Source: Siniperca chuatsi (lineage: Eukaryota; Chordata; Actinopteri; Centrarchiformes; Sinipercidae). Taken from it: DNA of 64,000 nucleotides. Below the pieces are notes generated by a model that was not told the origin of the DNA, did not search any database, and saw only the letters and a program-made list of their open reading frames with translations. The stretch spans positions 12,057,651 through 12,121,650 of the forward strand of contig NC_058063.1 in assembly GCF_020085105.1 (NCBI RefSeq), written 5' to 3'. A program made the translations under genes and the position numbers. Below are positions 10,301-22,708 of the stretch, in pieces (positions within the stretch are counted from its first letter, which is position 1; each line of letters opens with the position of its first letter).

Positions 10301-12514
10301 GTTAGTTAGGAGAGTTTTACCCCCTTCAGGCCTCTAAAAACGATAAAATGATTTAAAAAGGGGAAAATAGTCATTGGTTGAACTGCTCACAACTCCTAAA
10401 CATATTACATAAACCTCTGACGGGTCGAAAGTAGACATCATTTTAAGGGGGCAAAAGTCAAAAAGGTTTGGGAGCTGGAGTGCTAAGTGGATCATGGACA
10501 CACTGTGAATCTACAGACTCTTCAGGCACTGTCTGTAACTGTGGTGTATGATTGCACACCATGGTTGCCTATAAGCAGCGGTCAATGTTTTACTGCAGTG
10601 AATCAAGCAACACAGATGATAGGGAAATGAAAACAAAATCCAAGCCTTGATGTCCAAATAAAGGAAAGCGGAGTCTAAATTTTAACTGTACTTCTGACCG
10701 TTCTGTGCAGAGAAAATACATACTCATTTCACCAAGGACCTTTGTCTAGCATGCTGCAGCTGGAAGAGGATGAGTGAAAGAGGACAGAAACACCTCTTTA
10801 ATGGACTTGTCAAAGGGAGTAACACCATTACAAAGTGTTGTCAGTTGGGCGTATGCATGCATGCACCAAGATGATTATGTCCCCTTGCCCGCACGCATGC
10901 ACACGCAAGCACTTTTATCCCCCACTTTTACTCTGCTCTGACACCCTGTGTGTAACCCCTCCAGGCATGGACCAATGTGTGTCGTGTGACAAGCTGGTGT
11001 GTGCCACCTGGTGTGACTGAGCAGACAGAAGAGAGTGGAGACAGCGAAGAGAGAAACTAAATTGGCTGTGGCCTCTTGTCTCAGGAGTAGTCAGCCCCTG
11101 GGTCAGGTGGGCTATTCTTATAGAGGGCAGGGAGAGGTCTCCATCTCCCCTGGTACACAAACCACTTTATATGATCCCACATCATGTTTTGATGGCCCTC
11201 TGGGATTGTGGGGGAGGTGTTATCCAATGACAAGTGTGAGAGAAGAAGAGGAAATTGAGCTTTACACAGGTGGATTTCTTTGTGGGTAAAAGACAGCAAG
11301 AAGCATTCAAGGGGAGTGTGCATGGGAACATCCATGGGACAGTGTAACAAGCTAGCTTAACACACACATTGAGCATGAACCTTTTCAAGTAACTACTCCA
11401 TACAGCGCAAGTCAATGTTAATAATCCATACTGTACTGCTGTATTGCTTATTTACATTTTGTAGATGCATGTGATTTAATGTCCCCTTTTTCAAAACGTC
11501 AGACAAACTGAACTAAAAATGTCTAAGTAGCGTTAGCTAGCTAGCTTTGTCAGCATTAGCTTGCCAGCTAAAATGCTTTAGCTACTGTCACAAGAGTTTA
11601 TCCAAGAATACTACACAAGTATACAGTTTAGGGATAATTATTGTCACTGGTGGCAAAAGTTAGCTGCAGTAGGTAGCTGGCTGAGAACATGGATATTTTA
11701 AAGGTGCTATTGATAACATCGATGACATGCAGCAACTAGATGACACACTCCCCCCTCCCATTCCAGTGGTTGCCAGTTCGTTGCCCAACCTGCATATTTC
11801 ATGGTCGAGTGGAGTGAGACTCAGACTCAGTCAGGTCAAGTGATGAATCTTTTGTAATAGAGTAATGCATTCATTTTGCAACATATAGCTATACATTAGC
11901 TATAGATTTAGGTTACATTGTGCAGTGTTTATTGTAACATTATCTTTGGTAATCTTAGGATATGGCTAGCTAGCTTTAGGTAACCCTTCTCCTCACATCA
12001 TATAATAATTACAGGGGCCCTATTTTGCAACACTTACCCGTAAAATGACATTTCAATCATCCTTACACTATAAGACATTAGCTAAATATTAACATTTTAA
12101 TCCAAAGAGTAAAGCACAGTTCATTGTAGGGATGCTATTAAAACCCACAGCGCTCGACATTAGACGGACAGCTACCTTTCTAAAAGCTCTGGGGTTGTTT
12201 TTTTGTTTTTTTAATATTCGTCTACATAAAAATGTTAACAATATAACCTTTAAGGTTGAAAAGGCTGGTGCTCGATACATTTAGCTACCAGTGTTTTCAT
12301 TTAAGTTGGCTAGCTTGATTACTCCACTGATGTCTCACACAAACACTTATCTGGCTTATCTGATCTTTTTTTTTACTGCCGTTTGTCAGTTTTGGGGCTC
12401 CATACTACAAATGTGCTTGGTTTGGAAGGGGAAAAAATGCATTAACTGAACGCATCCTTCATGAAGCACTACCACCATAACATTAAGAAAGAAGAAAAAA
12501 ATGTAACCATGACA
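10301..12514. other. Intergenic, no gene seen
   Basis: Lies between the family B fragment and the predicted end of rbpms. There are scattered GCTAGCTAGC-type runs (about 11530 and 11965) but no supported gene. This is probably the intergenic space between fabp2 and rbpms, which converge here. Confidence 0.5.
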
Positions 12515-14800
12515 GCAGGGATGATGTCAATCTTTAATGGCAGATGGCCTGAAATGTCTTCATTTAACATTTTCATAAAAACTTCTCATTTTGATCACCT
12601 TTTTTTTTTGGTTTCAAACAAACAAACCTCTGCAATTCACTGAAATACAGTTTCTCCTTACAGCGGCTAAAGTACATAAATATCAACAGTACTGTATGCA
12701 TTAGGAAAAAGAAAAAAGAACACACACATGCCATGAACATGCACAGAACACACAGGTATGCACATGGTATACTGAAATGAGAAAGGAATATTTCTCATTG
12801 ACAAAGGGAGGGATCATCATAATAATTTCCAGGAACTTCTGTACCGTACTGCTGGCAAAACACAAAAAGATCCATTCGTTCAAAAAGCATGTTTTTCTCT
12901 GGATTTCACAGTGAATTATGTAGGTAAAACAGTATTCATATATCAGATACAAACACAAAAAGAAGCTCTAGAAAATTACCAAATGAATATACAATTAAAC
13001 TTACAGTAATACTTACAATGAATTATATGATGGGCATCTTCTATGAACTTTAAAAAACATAATACCCATAAAAACACACACGCACACACACCTTATAAAT
13101 ACTTGTTCTAATAAATTTGATGCCACACTTGGCTTAAAAAATGTCTGTACTGTAAAAGCAAAAACTGCATATTATTATTATTCATTACAAACACTGACTA
13201 TATGATTCAACCACTCCAATATGATTGTACACATCTGGGCTAAACAGGGAAGATTGGTTTTCTTACAATATTTCACTTTTTGATTGTCACATCACTGTGA
13301 AATGTGACTTAGCCTTATCAGAAAAGTACAAGAATCACTGTTTGTTTTTGTAAGAATGCGACATGAATGAGAATTTTGGCGTCAAAATGTCACAGAAATA
13401 TGATCACTCGATGATATGTCAAACAGCAAAGACGTTATTGCAGGCCCAGAATACACAAGATTACAAAAGACTTTTTTTTTTTAACACTCCAATCATTATT
13501 ATGTAAATTCAAAATGTACAAAAGCAGGTTGAATCACATTGGCTCCCTAAAAATAGACAAAAGACACAAATTGCTTAAAGTGAATATCCTTTCAGATGCA
13601 GAGTGGCTCTTTGGAGTGACACCAAAAGAGACATGCAGCAAAAATAATGTCATACTTCATAAGAAATCAGATTGAGGACTACAAAGCAGTCAAAAACGGA
13701 ATAATTCCACTAGCCTAGATAGCTCTCCAGTGTAAAAAAAAAAAATGCCTTTGGTCTTTTGTTTCTCTATACTGTCCTCCTGCTACACAATGAAGGAGCA
13801 AATTCCCTATTATTGTAGGACTCAGTTTGCCATGTTTTGCAGTCTCTGGGGTCACTCTACCTTCACCAGCGATGGCTTATTCCTGTCAATGCCTCTTTTA
13901 ACACATCTTATTACCTCAAATTGCAAAATTATGAGCTGGATCAGGTGTGTTTTTGTCTCACTTAGAGTTAACATTGACTGCTTAGCTGAACCAAAGCACA
14001 TCAGACAAAGGGACTAATATGTTTGCTTCATCAGGTAAAGACACCACACAAAGACGCATATGAGCAAACCTAAAGCCACACAGTATGTAGAAAAGACAAG
14101 CGCAAACCGACAGGACTGCTTTGGTATAAGCAGGGTCACTTACCATTTTATAATGGCACAAAACAGGAAGGGCAAAAAAAACAAACAAAAAACGTATGAA
14201 AGTTCCTCACACACTTTAGCACAACATGAACCAATCAAACAGATACATTTCAAACATTGTCTTGATTACAAAAATACTTTTTTGTATTTCTTTAAAATAT
14301 CTAAAAATGTACAGCATTGTTTTTTTTCCTCCTTTTTTTGCAAAGTCATGCTTCAACATGTATTTAATAATCATAATAACATTAATATGAATGATATACA
14401 GAATAGTAATAATTATAGTCATATAATAACATTACCCGGCAGCGCTTTAGCCACACCTCCATACGTCTGGCCTTGCAAAGTTCCTGCATAAAATGTGTTC
14501 TGCACTCCTTTGGTGGGCTGTCTTTACACTTGCATATACAGAATGCACAGCAAGGGACCTGCTAACGTTAGACAGGCGATGCAGTCAACTGGTAAACAAA
14601 GGGTGTGTGCGCCTTTGTCATGCATGCCCGGTACCTTCCATGGAGGTGTCAGAGGAGGTGTAGCCAAAGCGCTGCCGGTAAATCTTGAGTATGTAACAGT
14701 ATAAAAAAGAGTTGGAGGGACTTTGGGGAGGGCGGGGGTGCTCGATGTGTGATGGAGGCTGGGGTCTAGTATGTCCTGAGGCCCATGAGGCTGCTGCTGC
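12515..14800 (-). other. rbpms: Putative terminal 3'-UTR exon of rbpms
   Basis: On the minus strand a strong acceptor (a pyrimidine tract ending CTTTTAG at 14801-14802) opens a 2.3-kb AT-rich block with no long frame. ATTAAA at 12538-12533 could place polyadenylation near 12515. The last rbpms coding exon ends with a GTGAGT donor 7 nt after the stop codon, so spliced 3'-UTR exons are expected downstream on this strand. A phylogenetically suggestive RNA stem near the 5' end of this block supports transcription in the rbpms direction. The boundaries are inferred, not proven. Confidence 0.45.
14436..14678 (-). ncRNA. Candidate structured element: 25-bp stem in rbpms 3' UTR
   Basis: Arms 14654-14678 and 14436-14460 are near-perfect inverted repeats enclosing 193 nt. 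Read as minus-strand RNA all 25 positions can pair, with 2 as G-U wobbles. Read as plus-strand RNA the same two positions are A/C mismatches. The stem is GC-rich (both ends CCGGCAGCGC / GCGCTGCCGG) in an AT-rich block. It is therefore a candidate cis-acting UTR structure on the rbpms strand. Function is unknown. Confidence 0.5.
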
Positions 14801-15400
14801 CTAAAAGAGAGACAGAGAGAGAAAAAAGGATGCAAGGAAAAGGGGTGAGGTTGTCATGGTCACCGCACACAAACCTTGTACACTAATGAAAACACAGGGG
14901 ATCATGTGGAACTGTTGCACAACACATTCACACACCCATAAAATCGCACACACACAAAGGTTGTGTTTGTGTGTGTGTCTAACATACACACAAAACATGT
15001 TTCTTGTTTTCTCCTCAATTTCTCGCACTTGCCTTTGTGATGCCAAGACCACACACACTTTTATCCAGCAAATATCTAATACTGCAATTCTGGGTTTGTT
15101 TTCAAAACATTTTCTGAGCCAAAGCTGAAACATACACAGGTGAGAGTTGACGCGCTGTCAATATGGCTTGGTGCGGCTATGTTCGTTCTAGCAGATGTCT
15201 TTGGCAGTGCAATACTGTCTCTCAAAAACCTAAAATTAAAAAAAAAGGGCTTTCACAGCTTTTTCCACAAATCTACACTTTCAAATCAGACACTGTGCCA
15301 GAAGGGAGAGGCGCGGCGCTTTGGTGGCGAGGTGAGATTTACACCTTTTGTCCTCGCCTGTTGGGATCAATAGTTGTGAAGTCTGAGCCGTTAAACTCAC

Positions 15401-15520
15401 CGACGGTACGCTGCTCCGAGAGCTGGAGTCAGGTCAGTCCTCCTGGTTTCTAATTGGACACGAGAGGCAATCAGCAACGCCCGTCACAGCCGGCCACGGC
15501 CACCATCACACATCAGGAAC
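15401..15520 (-). other. rbpms: Possible 120-nt internal 3'-UTR exon of rbpms
   Basis: On the minus strand this block has an AG acceptor (TGTCCTCAG, ending 15521) and a strong donor (GTCG|GTGAGTTT at 15400). It is more GC- and CpG-rich than its surroundings. Joined after the last coding exon it reads VPDV-stop, so it would be untranslated in the main isoform. There is no homology evidence. Confidence 0.3.
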
Positions 15521-18146
15521 CTGAGGACACAAAGGAGACAGAATTTTACTGAAGTGAACAAGCTGCAACAGCACCCTGATTGCTGGTGGAGTGTTTTTGT
15601 TGAGGCTGTTTTATGTGCTGATTCGACTTTATGCCATAGTTTGTGGTTCTGTTGTATTGGATTGTATAACATTTCTGTTATTGCATCCGACCACTATATA
15701 TTCATCATTTTAGAGTGCTGTGTGTTCAGGTAATACACTGCCACTTTTCCTTCAAGCTCAACAACTGCACTCAAACCAGGCAGGAACTCATGATTTTATG
15801 CTAAAGTACAGCTGTGTATGGAGCTGAGCTGAGTATAGCTTTAAAGGGATACTCCACCAACTTAGTATTACACTTCTTTACTTAGAGAGAGAAAAAAAAG
15901 AAGGGCCAAAATCAAAGAAGTAGAAGCAGCAAAATGTTATATTAATATGTTATGTTAATATCCAAAAACACTGGATCCTACACTTCCCACAATGCAACTC
16001 GATCTTTCATTAGATGCTCTCTGTCTGGTAAACACCCACACATTTTAAACTTCACACCACCAGTTTGTAATGCAGGCTTTCTGTTAGCGTGTAGTCTCCA
16101 AGCCCACGCCGAGATGAGTCAAGTGATGTCTCTAAAGTAATTTTCTAACACTCAACAAAGCCCCCCCAGAGCCACAGAAGACTATACTGTTTTCTCAGCA
16201 TGTGGAGCACACCCTCTGACTAGTAACTGATTATGACATGTAAAATCAGCTGACTACCCTTTTAAAAAGACAGCTTTGCCATCTTTTGCCAAATATTTCA
16301 AGCTCAAAGTCTAGCTGTGAAAAACAGGATGTCAGCTGACAATAGTCTTAGCCACCAAACCCCCCGCACCAGCAGACCGAGGAGAAAGGTCAACCCTCCG
16401 ACCCCCTTACCCAACTCCAGATGTATCACCAAAAATAGATATCTCTTGGAGACTGTGGTAACTTGGGTTCAGGGGGGTTAGAAACTCTTTGGAACAATAA
16501 ACAATTAGTAAAGCAAACATGAGGTTTATGACCGAAAGGAAGAGAGAGAAAGACTGTTGCAGGCACAGAAGGGAGACGGGTTGGGAACTGTTCCGTGTTC
16601 AGAGAAAAGTGTATTTATGAAGGGGCACGGCTGGCCTAGCTAATGCCCTGTTGCGCGTTCAATCAAGGATGAGGGAATCGATGCGTTATACAGCCGCTTG
16701 GCTAAGCTGATGCGACGCATACTTCCGGACCATCCTATTTGTTCTGGCTGAGACGCCAAGGTTAAAGATTGGGTTGATCATTGAACATGTCTGTGCAGAT
16801 TAGGAAAAGGTTTAGTGATTTGCGAGCTTAATGTGTTACATCCAATAACTCGGCCCAGGCGCATAATGTGAGATAGGTAAACAAGTAGTGTTTGAGAATG
16901 TGGGAGGTGACTCGGTTTCTCATGAATGCGTGCACTGTTTCCTTTCTTTATATTCAGCTAGGCTTCATGTTGCAAATGTTCCTGCCTGTGTTATCAGTGA
17001 TCACTGAGCTCATGCTGCAAATGAAGGGAGAGAAGACTTGTTCGAATTTATACCCAACATCTGACAGTGCTTTGCTCTAGCCCTCCACCGTACACAGTCC
17101 ATTTTAAAGGAGCATACCATAGTTAAACAATCACTTATACTTTATGTCACACAAAACCATTTTGCAAACCATGTTTTAGAAAGTTGAATGTATTTTTTTC
17201 ACCCATTCTTGGAGAATTCTTCATTGTTGTTGTTGGTGTTGTAGAATAAGGCGTTATAAAGGGTTTAAAATACTGCCGTTATAAATGTTGGTATTCCATT
17301 AATAAATGCTAAATGAGTTGTTAATAAATGGATTTTTGTCCAGATCCTTATGCAGCCCTTTTCAGGAAGGTAAGTAGTCATACAGTCCAATCAATCAAAG
17401 GATTTTTTTCACAACGTTCGCAACAAGTCATTCAAAAATTGATCTATAAATTCAGCAAAAGGATTTTCTTAACCCTTAATGAAGTCATCAGTTCATGAAT
17501 ATCAATTAATATATTGTTATCAGATTTAGAGCAAGACATTTAAATATTTCAACTTTGGTTTTTTGGGAAATTGTGATGGGTATCTTTTCATGTCATAATG
17601 AAAAGAATGTGAACCAATAACTGCCTGTAGGAAGAATATATCGAAAAATGGAAAACTGTGTAGTCCATATTCAAAAATGGTCAGTGAAATGCAAAGTATA
17701 CTCTAGTTCAGGAGCTAAAACACACTCGTATGGTCCTTTAAGATTTCTACCTGTGCAGCACGGCCATGAAAAAGAGCCCCGTCTGAAGCCCCTTTAATCC
17801 AGAGAAAAGCCTTTAGGCCCTGGCTGTGTTTCTCACATACCAGCAATAGCTGCTGGAGCGGGGTGGTGATGAACACAGCTGCTGACATGTATCTAGCTCC
17901 TGAGACCCGGTGAAGGGACGAGGCCACAGTGTAGCTATACTGTATGCATGTCTGTGTGTGTGTGTGTGCGCACGCACGTGCGTGTTATGTGTCAGTAGGG
18001 GGTAAAGGAATAAAGTCCCACTTCCTTATTAGAAGGGGCCCCAGCTGGCCCTCAGCTCTCCAGTGGGAGTTAGTCCAACATTGCACAGGAACCATTGGTT
18101 TTGTCGGGCTATTGGCCAAAAAGCTCCTCAGGGCAGGCAGCCAGAC

Positions 18147-18149
<3 letters not shown>

Positions 18150-18196
<47 letters not shown>
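18150..18196. repeat. (CA)n microsatellite
   Basis: About 23 CA units. Confidence 0.98.
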
Positions 18197-18200
<4 letters not shown>

Positions 18201-18639
18201 CGCATACACATATTCGTCTCTCTCAGGCTCACACACAAGCATGCATGATAGGGGTACACACACACTGCACTCCCCCACCATGTCTTGTCAGATGGAAAAT
18301 CCGGATTACCTTTCCCTCCAGTTCACTAGGCATTAATGTCCACTATTAGGTTGTCTTTGGATGTAGCTCTGTGCCGGAGCATGAATGTCAAATATAATTC
18401 AGCTTCACAAACATTCAGATGAATGACTAGCCTAAGCCTCCAGGGGTATTAAAATAACAAAAACTCACAATGTAACGTGTTTTTAAAGAGTCGACACTGG
18501 GTAGCTACCCATTTCAACTTGCATGAAGTGGCACTGCTGTAAATAAAGTTATCCCTTGAAAGGCAGGATGCCAGGTGATTAGGACAACTCATTACCAGCC
18601 ATGACTAAAGACCCCTGAACACTACCTCACCTTCAGCTG

Positions 18640-18641
<2 letters not shown>

Positions 18642-18682
<41 letters not shown>
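18642..18682. repeat. (CA)n microsatellite
   Basis: About 20 CA units. Confidence 0.98.
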
Positions 18683-18684
<2 letters not shown>

Positions 18685-19450
18685 TTAAGTCTCCCACGGT
18701 TACACTTCCAATGGCAAAGCCACATACTCTGACCGTGAGTGGTCCCTGTCCGTCAGATGCCGAGACAACCACTGACCGACCACAAGCCTCTCCGGACTGT
18801 GGAGCTGTAAGCTCCTTTGAATTCCCATTGTTAAGGTTTACTGTCACCAGACGCCTTCAGCATGAGTAACAATTCACAAATGCTGCCTCTTTTTGAATGC
18901 ACACGACCCATCAATAGCAGACAGATTGTACAATTGTGGTGCAACACAGCCAGCTTCTCTTTGTAACCTCAGTTCAAGTTTATTCTTGTTGTCTTGCAGC
19001 TAAAATTGTTTCAAAGTGTTTCACAAGCGCTATGCTTAGTGGATTGCATTGTACAAATAACACAACACCCTCCTCACGGCACACATCAAGACGTCAAGTG
19101 ACTGTGTTTCTAACTTGACTGTGTCCACTGAACAGACAAGGCGGGCCAAAAAACACAAGGTCTGGTACAACAGCTGAAATGTTTGTTTGCAAAGCTGCAA
19201 AATGTCAGGGACGAACAAAAAAGCAGCAAGGCTAACTCGACACTGACTGACTGAGCTTACTGTAGGAAATGGCTAGAATTTCTTTTTTAATTATGGTTAC
19301 ATGGCAGATACAGTGAACCAAGAGTATCATTAGATTTACTTTGTAAACATGCTTAGGAGATATGTTTAACAGTGTGATTAAGCTCAATCCACCATTACAT
19401 GGCAGCCTTTTACAGTAGGTTATGCTCCTGTGCAATGTAATTTATATTAA

Positions 19451-19741
19451 ATGACCAGGTTGATGGACACTGGAAATGAAACCTTCTATTATGGAATAAG
19501 CTCTAAAATGACGGGGTCAAACAAAAATGATCTCAGAATTTTTATCAGCCGAGAAGTTGTTGCATCTCCTCAGTGTGAACTATGCTCTAATAGTTTTATT
19601 CAATCATATTATCACATGGTTTGGGAATGCCAACAAGTATCTGTGTTTTGGAAAGTAGTACGCATTGGAATGTATATATATTGGTATATACTGTATATTC
19701 TAATAGGAATATTCCTCATTTCCCGCCTCTTCTACTTCTAA
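19451..19741 (+). mobile_element. L1-type LINE ORF2 C-terminal fragment
   Basis: A plus-strand frame of 96 codons carries CELCSNSFIQSYYHMVWECQ followed by VSVFWKVV. This is the CxxC...HMxWECxxVxxFW motif at the extreme C-terminus of L1/Tx1-like ORF2 proteins. The reverse transcriptase and endonuclease domains are missing, so it is a 5'-truncated relic. It lies antisense to rbpms. Confidence 0.75.
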
Positions 19742-21724
19742 ATGACGACTCGGCCTAATTTATCATAATTACAAAGTATGTATTTTACAGGTCTGACAGC
19801 ATAAAGGAAAACAACTGCTTGCCCTTGCTACTTGCTGCCCTCATACTGTATGTTATCTCAGAGACAGTGGTTACTTTAATGGTTGGATATTATTTATTCA
19901 GAATAAAGGGCAGCCAGAAAACATGGGGCAAAGACAGAAAATGTTGAAATTTGGTCAGAAGTGGCAGAAAAAGGGAAGGTTTTACTTTGATATTATTTAC
20001 CTTTTAGGAAATCTGTGCATTCATGTATGTACAGTATATACAGTGTGAGTTGTCTCTCTATCTGCCTCTGAGATTTCTGCCTCCACCACAATTCAATGGA
20101 GGTGAATGGAATTAGTTTGTGGTGCTCACATTAAAAAATGACATCCTAAACAACAGCAATATCTCTTGTAATATCACAATATTCTGACTGGATGTCTCAG
20201 CTTCACTTCACCCTCCACTGCGAGCTGGATGTGGAGATGTTGTTGTTTCATTGAGGGGCTAATATCCACTGGGGCAGCCTGACCGGCCAAATGACTTCCT
20301 CCTGGTTTGATAGAGGAGTAATTATTTCCTCCAAGCCCCTCCCTCCTCCACTCCCTTTCTCCTTTACCCCCCTGACAGAAACAAAATCCCCAAAACATCA
20401 AATTACTCCAAAAGCCCTTTTCTCATGCAGTATGTTTCAGTCTCTGGAAATAGACAAGTCAGCTATGATGCAGGGTTACAAAGGAACAATACAGGACTAG
20501 CACCAATCAACAGCTTGATGAATGTTAGCCTCCATGCTACCACCACCACCCACCCACTCCCCACTGACTCCCTAAGGGATCGGGAGAACATGTTTCTTCC
20601 TGTCCAGAGACACTGGAGGGAGGGTACTGGTGACAGTGTGACTGGCGCCGAGTGAAAACACACACACACACACAGTCAGCCAACACAGATACACAGACTA
20701 GCAGGAGATTTGTTGTGCTTTGTGGTTTTGTTTTTCTGCAAGCACAACAGCGTTCAGTTTGTCTGAGCCAGAGAGCGAGGCACATGTGCTGTGTAGCTCA
20801 TGCATGGTTACAGTTGACTCATGTACTTATCAAAGCACTTATTAGAAGCCAACTGCTCTGCGTATTGTCTGCAGCTCCACTAAATATAATTCATCTGTCA
20901 TTTATTTTAAATAAAGCCCCATACTAATCATTGATTCAAGATTCATAAAAATGGCCCTTCTGGCAGTACCCAAGTACCTCAGCAGTTCATGGTGCATATT
21001 GCACATTTACGACCTTATGGAGCATCACATCCTCCGTCTCTTTCTATCTCGTCCTCTTTATATTTCTCCACTGTGTACTTTGTCATAATGCGGTAATGCC
21101 AAAAATGTTTTTTATATTAAAAGCTTTATTTCATCCTGCCAGGGTTTGACAAAATGACAAATATGCCCTAATATCTGCTGTACAGTACTAACATTATTAT
21201 AGGATGATATTCAGTGTTTATTATGACAAAGTTAGAACAGATGCACAACAGTAAACTTTGCCTCACATACAAGAACAATAAATATCAGGGATCCTTCCAG
21301 GGGGCAGATCTGTGGAACCAATAAGTTCCCTCTGATCCTCCACAAAAACTACTCAGCATGTATAATCTTAATGAATAACCATTTCAGTGTAAAAATGTAA
21401 TTTTGTTCTGAAACAAAAGAAGTACTGTATGCTACCTACCAAGCACCAAATGGCAGACAGTCAAAGTTAGCCACTTGCTAACTATTAGCAGCTAAAGAGC
21501 AAGATATTTAATTCAGAAATTAGCTAAGACTAAAATAGAGCTAAAAGGAGAGTGAATATTGGACTTATAACGGTCAGGTCGCCTGAAGCACGACATCAAA
21601 TGAATGCTAATGTTGCTCCATGTTTGCTAACACGTTCGTCCTCATAAGGTGACATTATGTTAATGTTTACAGCTTGTCGTGCCGTGGCAAAAAAAGTAAT
21701 TAATGCAGGTTTAATTAAAAAGTA

Positions 21725-21951
21725 GACACATAATATAAAAATACCCTACTACAGATAAAACCTCTGTACTTAAAACTGTATGTAGAAGTGCAGAAGTATC
21801 AGCACCAAAATGTAACAACTAAATATAGCTGTCAAATAAATGTAGTGATGTAAAAAGTAGCATAAAATAGAAATACTCAAGTACAAGTATATCAAAACTA
21901 TACTCAAGCACAGTACTTGAGTGAATGTACTTAGTGTCTTTCACAACTGAT
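21725..21951. mobile_element. hAT-like element (family C), reverse-oriented fragment
   Basis: AAATACTCAAGTACAAGTAT, GTACTTGAGTGAATGTACTT and a terminal TTTCACAACTG are the reverse-complement blocks of family C. Only one terminus is recognisable. Confidence 0.6.
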
Positions 21952-22603
21952 TATAATAACATTACCTCTCAAAGCAGCTGATATTAGCATTTTAGTCATA
22001 TTTGCTGAGCTCTACCCCGTCTGTTTTATTAAAACGCTGGCATCAGAGCTTGTTGTATATTCTGTTTGACTCACTGCCTTTGATGCCTGAGATCAAGAAT
22101 CACATCAATGGGAAAAGTCAACCCTCCGAACCCTGTGACCTGAGTGGGGAAAATAATGGAGTTCCCCTTTAAATCGCACCTTTTATCTCTTATGATGATG
22201 AGCAAGTAGTGGCTGTGGTTTCATTGACCCACTGGGTTTTACACTCCCACATTTACTTCGAAAAAGCTAATTTGTTTTGTGTTAGTGAGTTGTATGTCTG
22301 CGTTTGAAGTCAACTAGCAGAAACGTGGACAGATGAGGGACTACACCGTCTTAGCAGAAACGTGACTAATTAGTTGGTTAGTTTGGCAGTTAGCTGGATG
22401 GAGGTTTTTCATGTGAGGTCTGAGGGCAAGAAGAGGGTGCTCACTTGACGCACACACCACGTGCATGGAGTAACACCCTGTGATATTCTTGACATATGTT
22501 TAGGAATATCTCTGGGCTTGTTTAAACAAAATGTCATAACATTTACTAAAGTATTTTCACGGCAGGGCACAATATACACTTTTTTGTCATTGTAGGGCAG
22601 GGG

Positions 22604-22630
22604 TTTGTGTGTGTGTGTGTGTGTGTGTTG
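22604..22630. repeat. (GT)n tract, CA-rich in the rbpms transcript
   Basis: About 13 GT units on the plus strand are read as CA in rbpms RNA. The tract starts about 8 nt inside the intron that follows the last coding exon (donor at 22638). Confidence 0.95.
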
Positions 22631-22645
22631 TTACTCACACATACT

Positions 22646-22708
22646 TCAGCAGAACTGCCTGGACTTCCATCCCTGAGGAGTTCCATCTGCAGGTGGGAGC
22701 CAGCGAAT
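22646..22708 (-). CDS. rbpms: rbpms exon 7 (terminal coding exon)
   Basis: Encodes [20 protein letters not shown] (residues 175-194) and TGA at 22648-22646. Human has [20 protein letters not shown]. The first residue here is Ile (ATT) rather than Met. The acceptor is a weak ATATGTTTAG. The exon probably continues 7 nt beyond the stop to a GTGAGT donor at 22638. A better-looking CTGCAG acceptor lies 22 nt inside the exon. Confidence 0.93.
   Translation of the reverse strand: MRWLPPADGTPQGWKSRQFC

Larger units (their letters stand above)
15521..22603. other. rbpms downstream intron or intergenic DNA; repeats only
   Basis: Seven kilobases without a supported coding exon. It holds two CA microsatellites, a LINE fragment and a family C element, listed separately. 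A CpG-containing stretch at 16620-16760 stands out from the AT-rich surroundings but has no coding signature. Confidence 0.5.

Noticed and set aside
14524..14835. A 103-residue minus-strand frame at the start of the predicted rbpms UTR exon, which could be an alternative C-terminus.
   Set aside because: In the phase set by exon 6 the block reads Ala-rich sequence without resemblance to known RBPMS tails, so I kept it as UTR. Transcript data could reverse this.
17944..18349. Several His-Thr-rich or Cys-Val-rich frames.
   Set aside because: They are translations of the (CA)n microsatellite.
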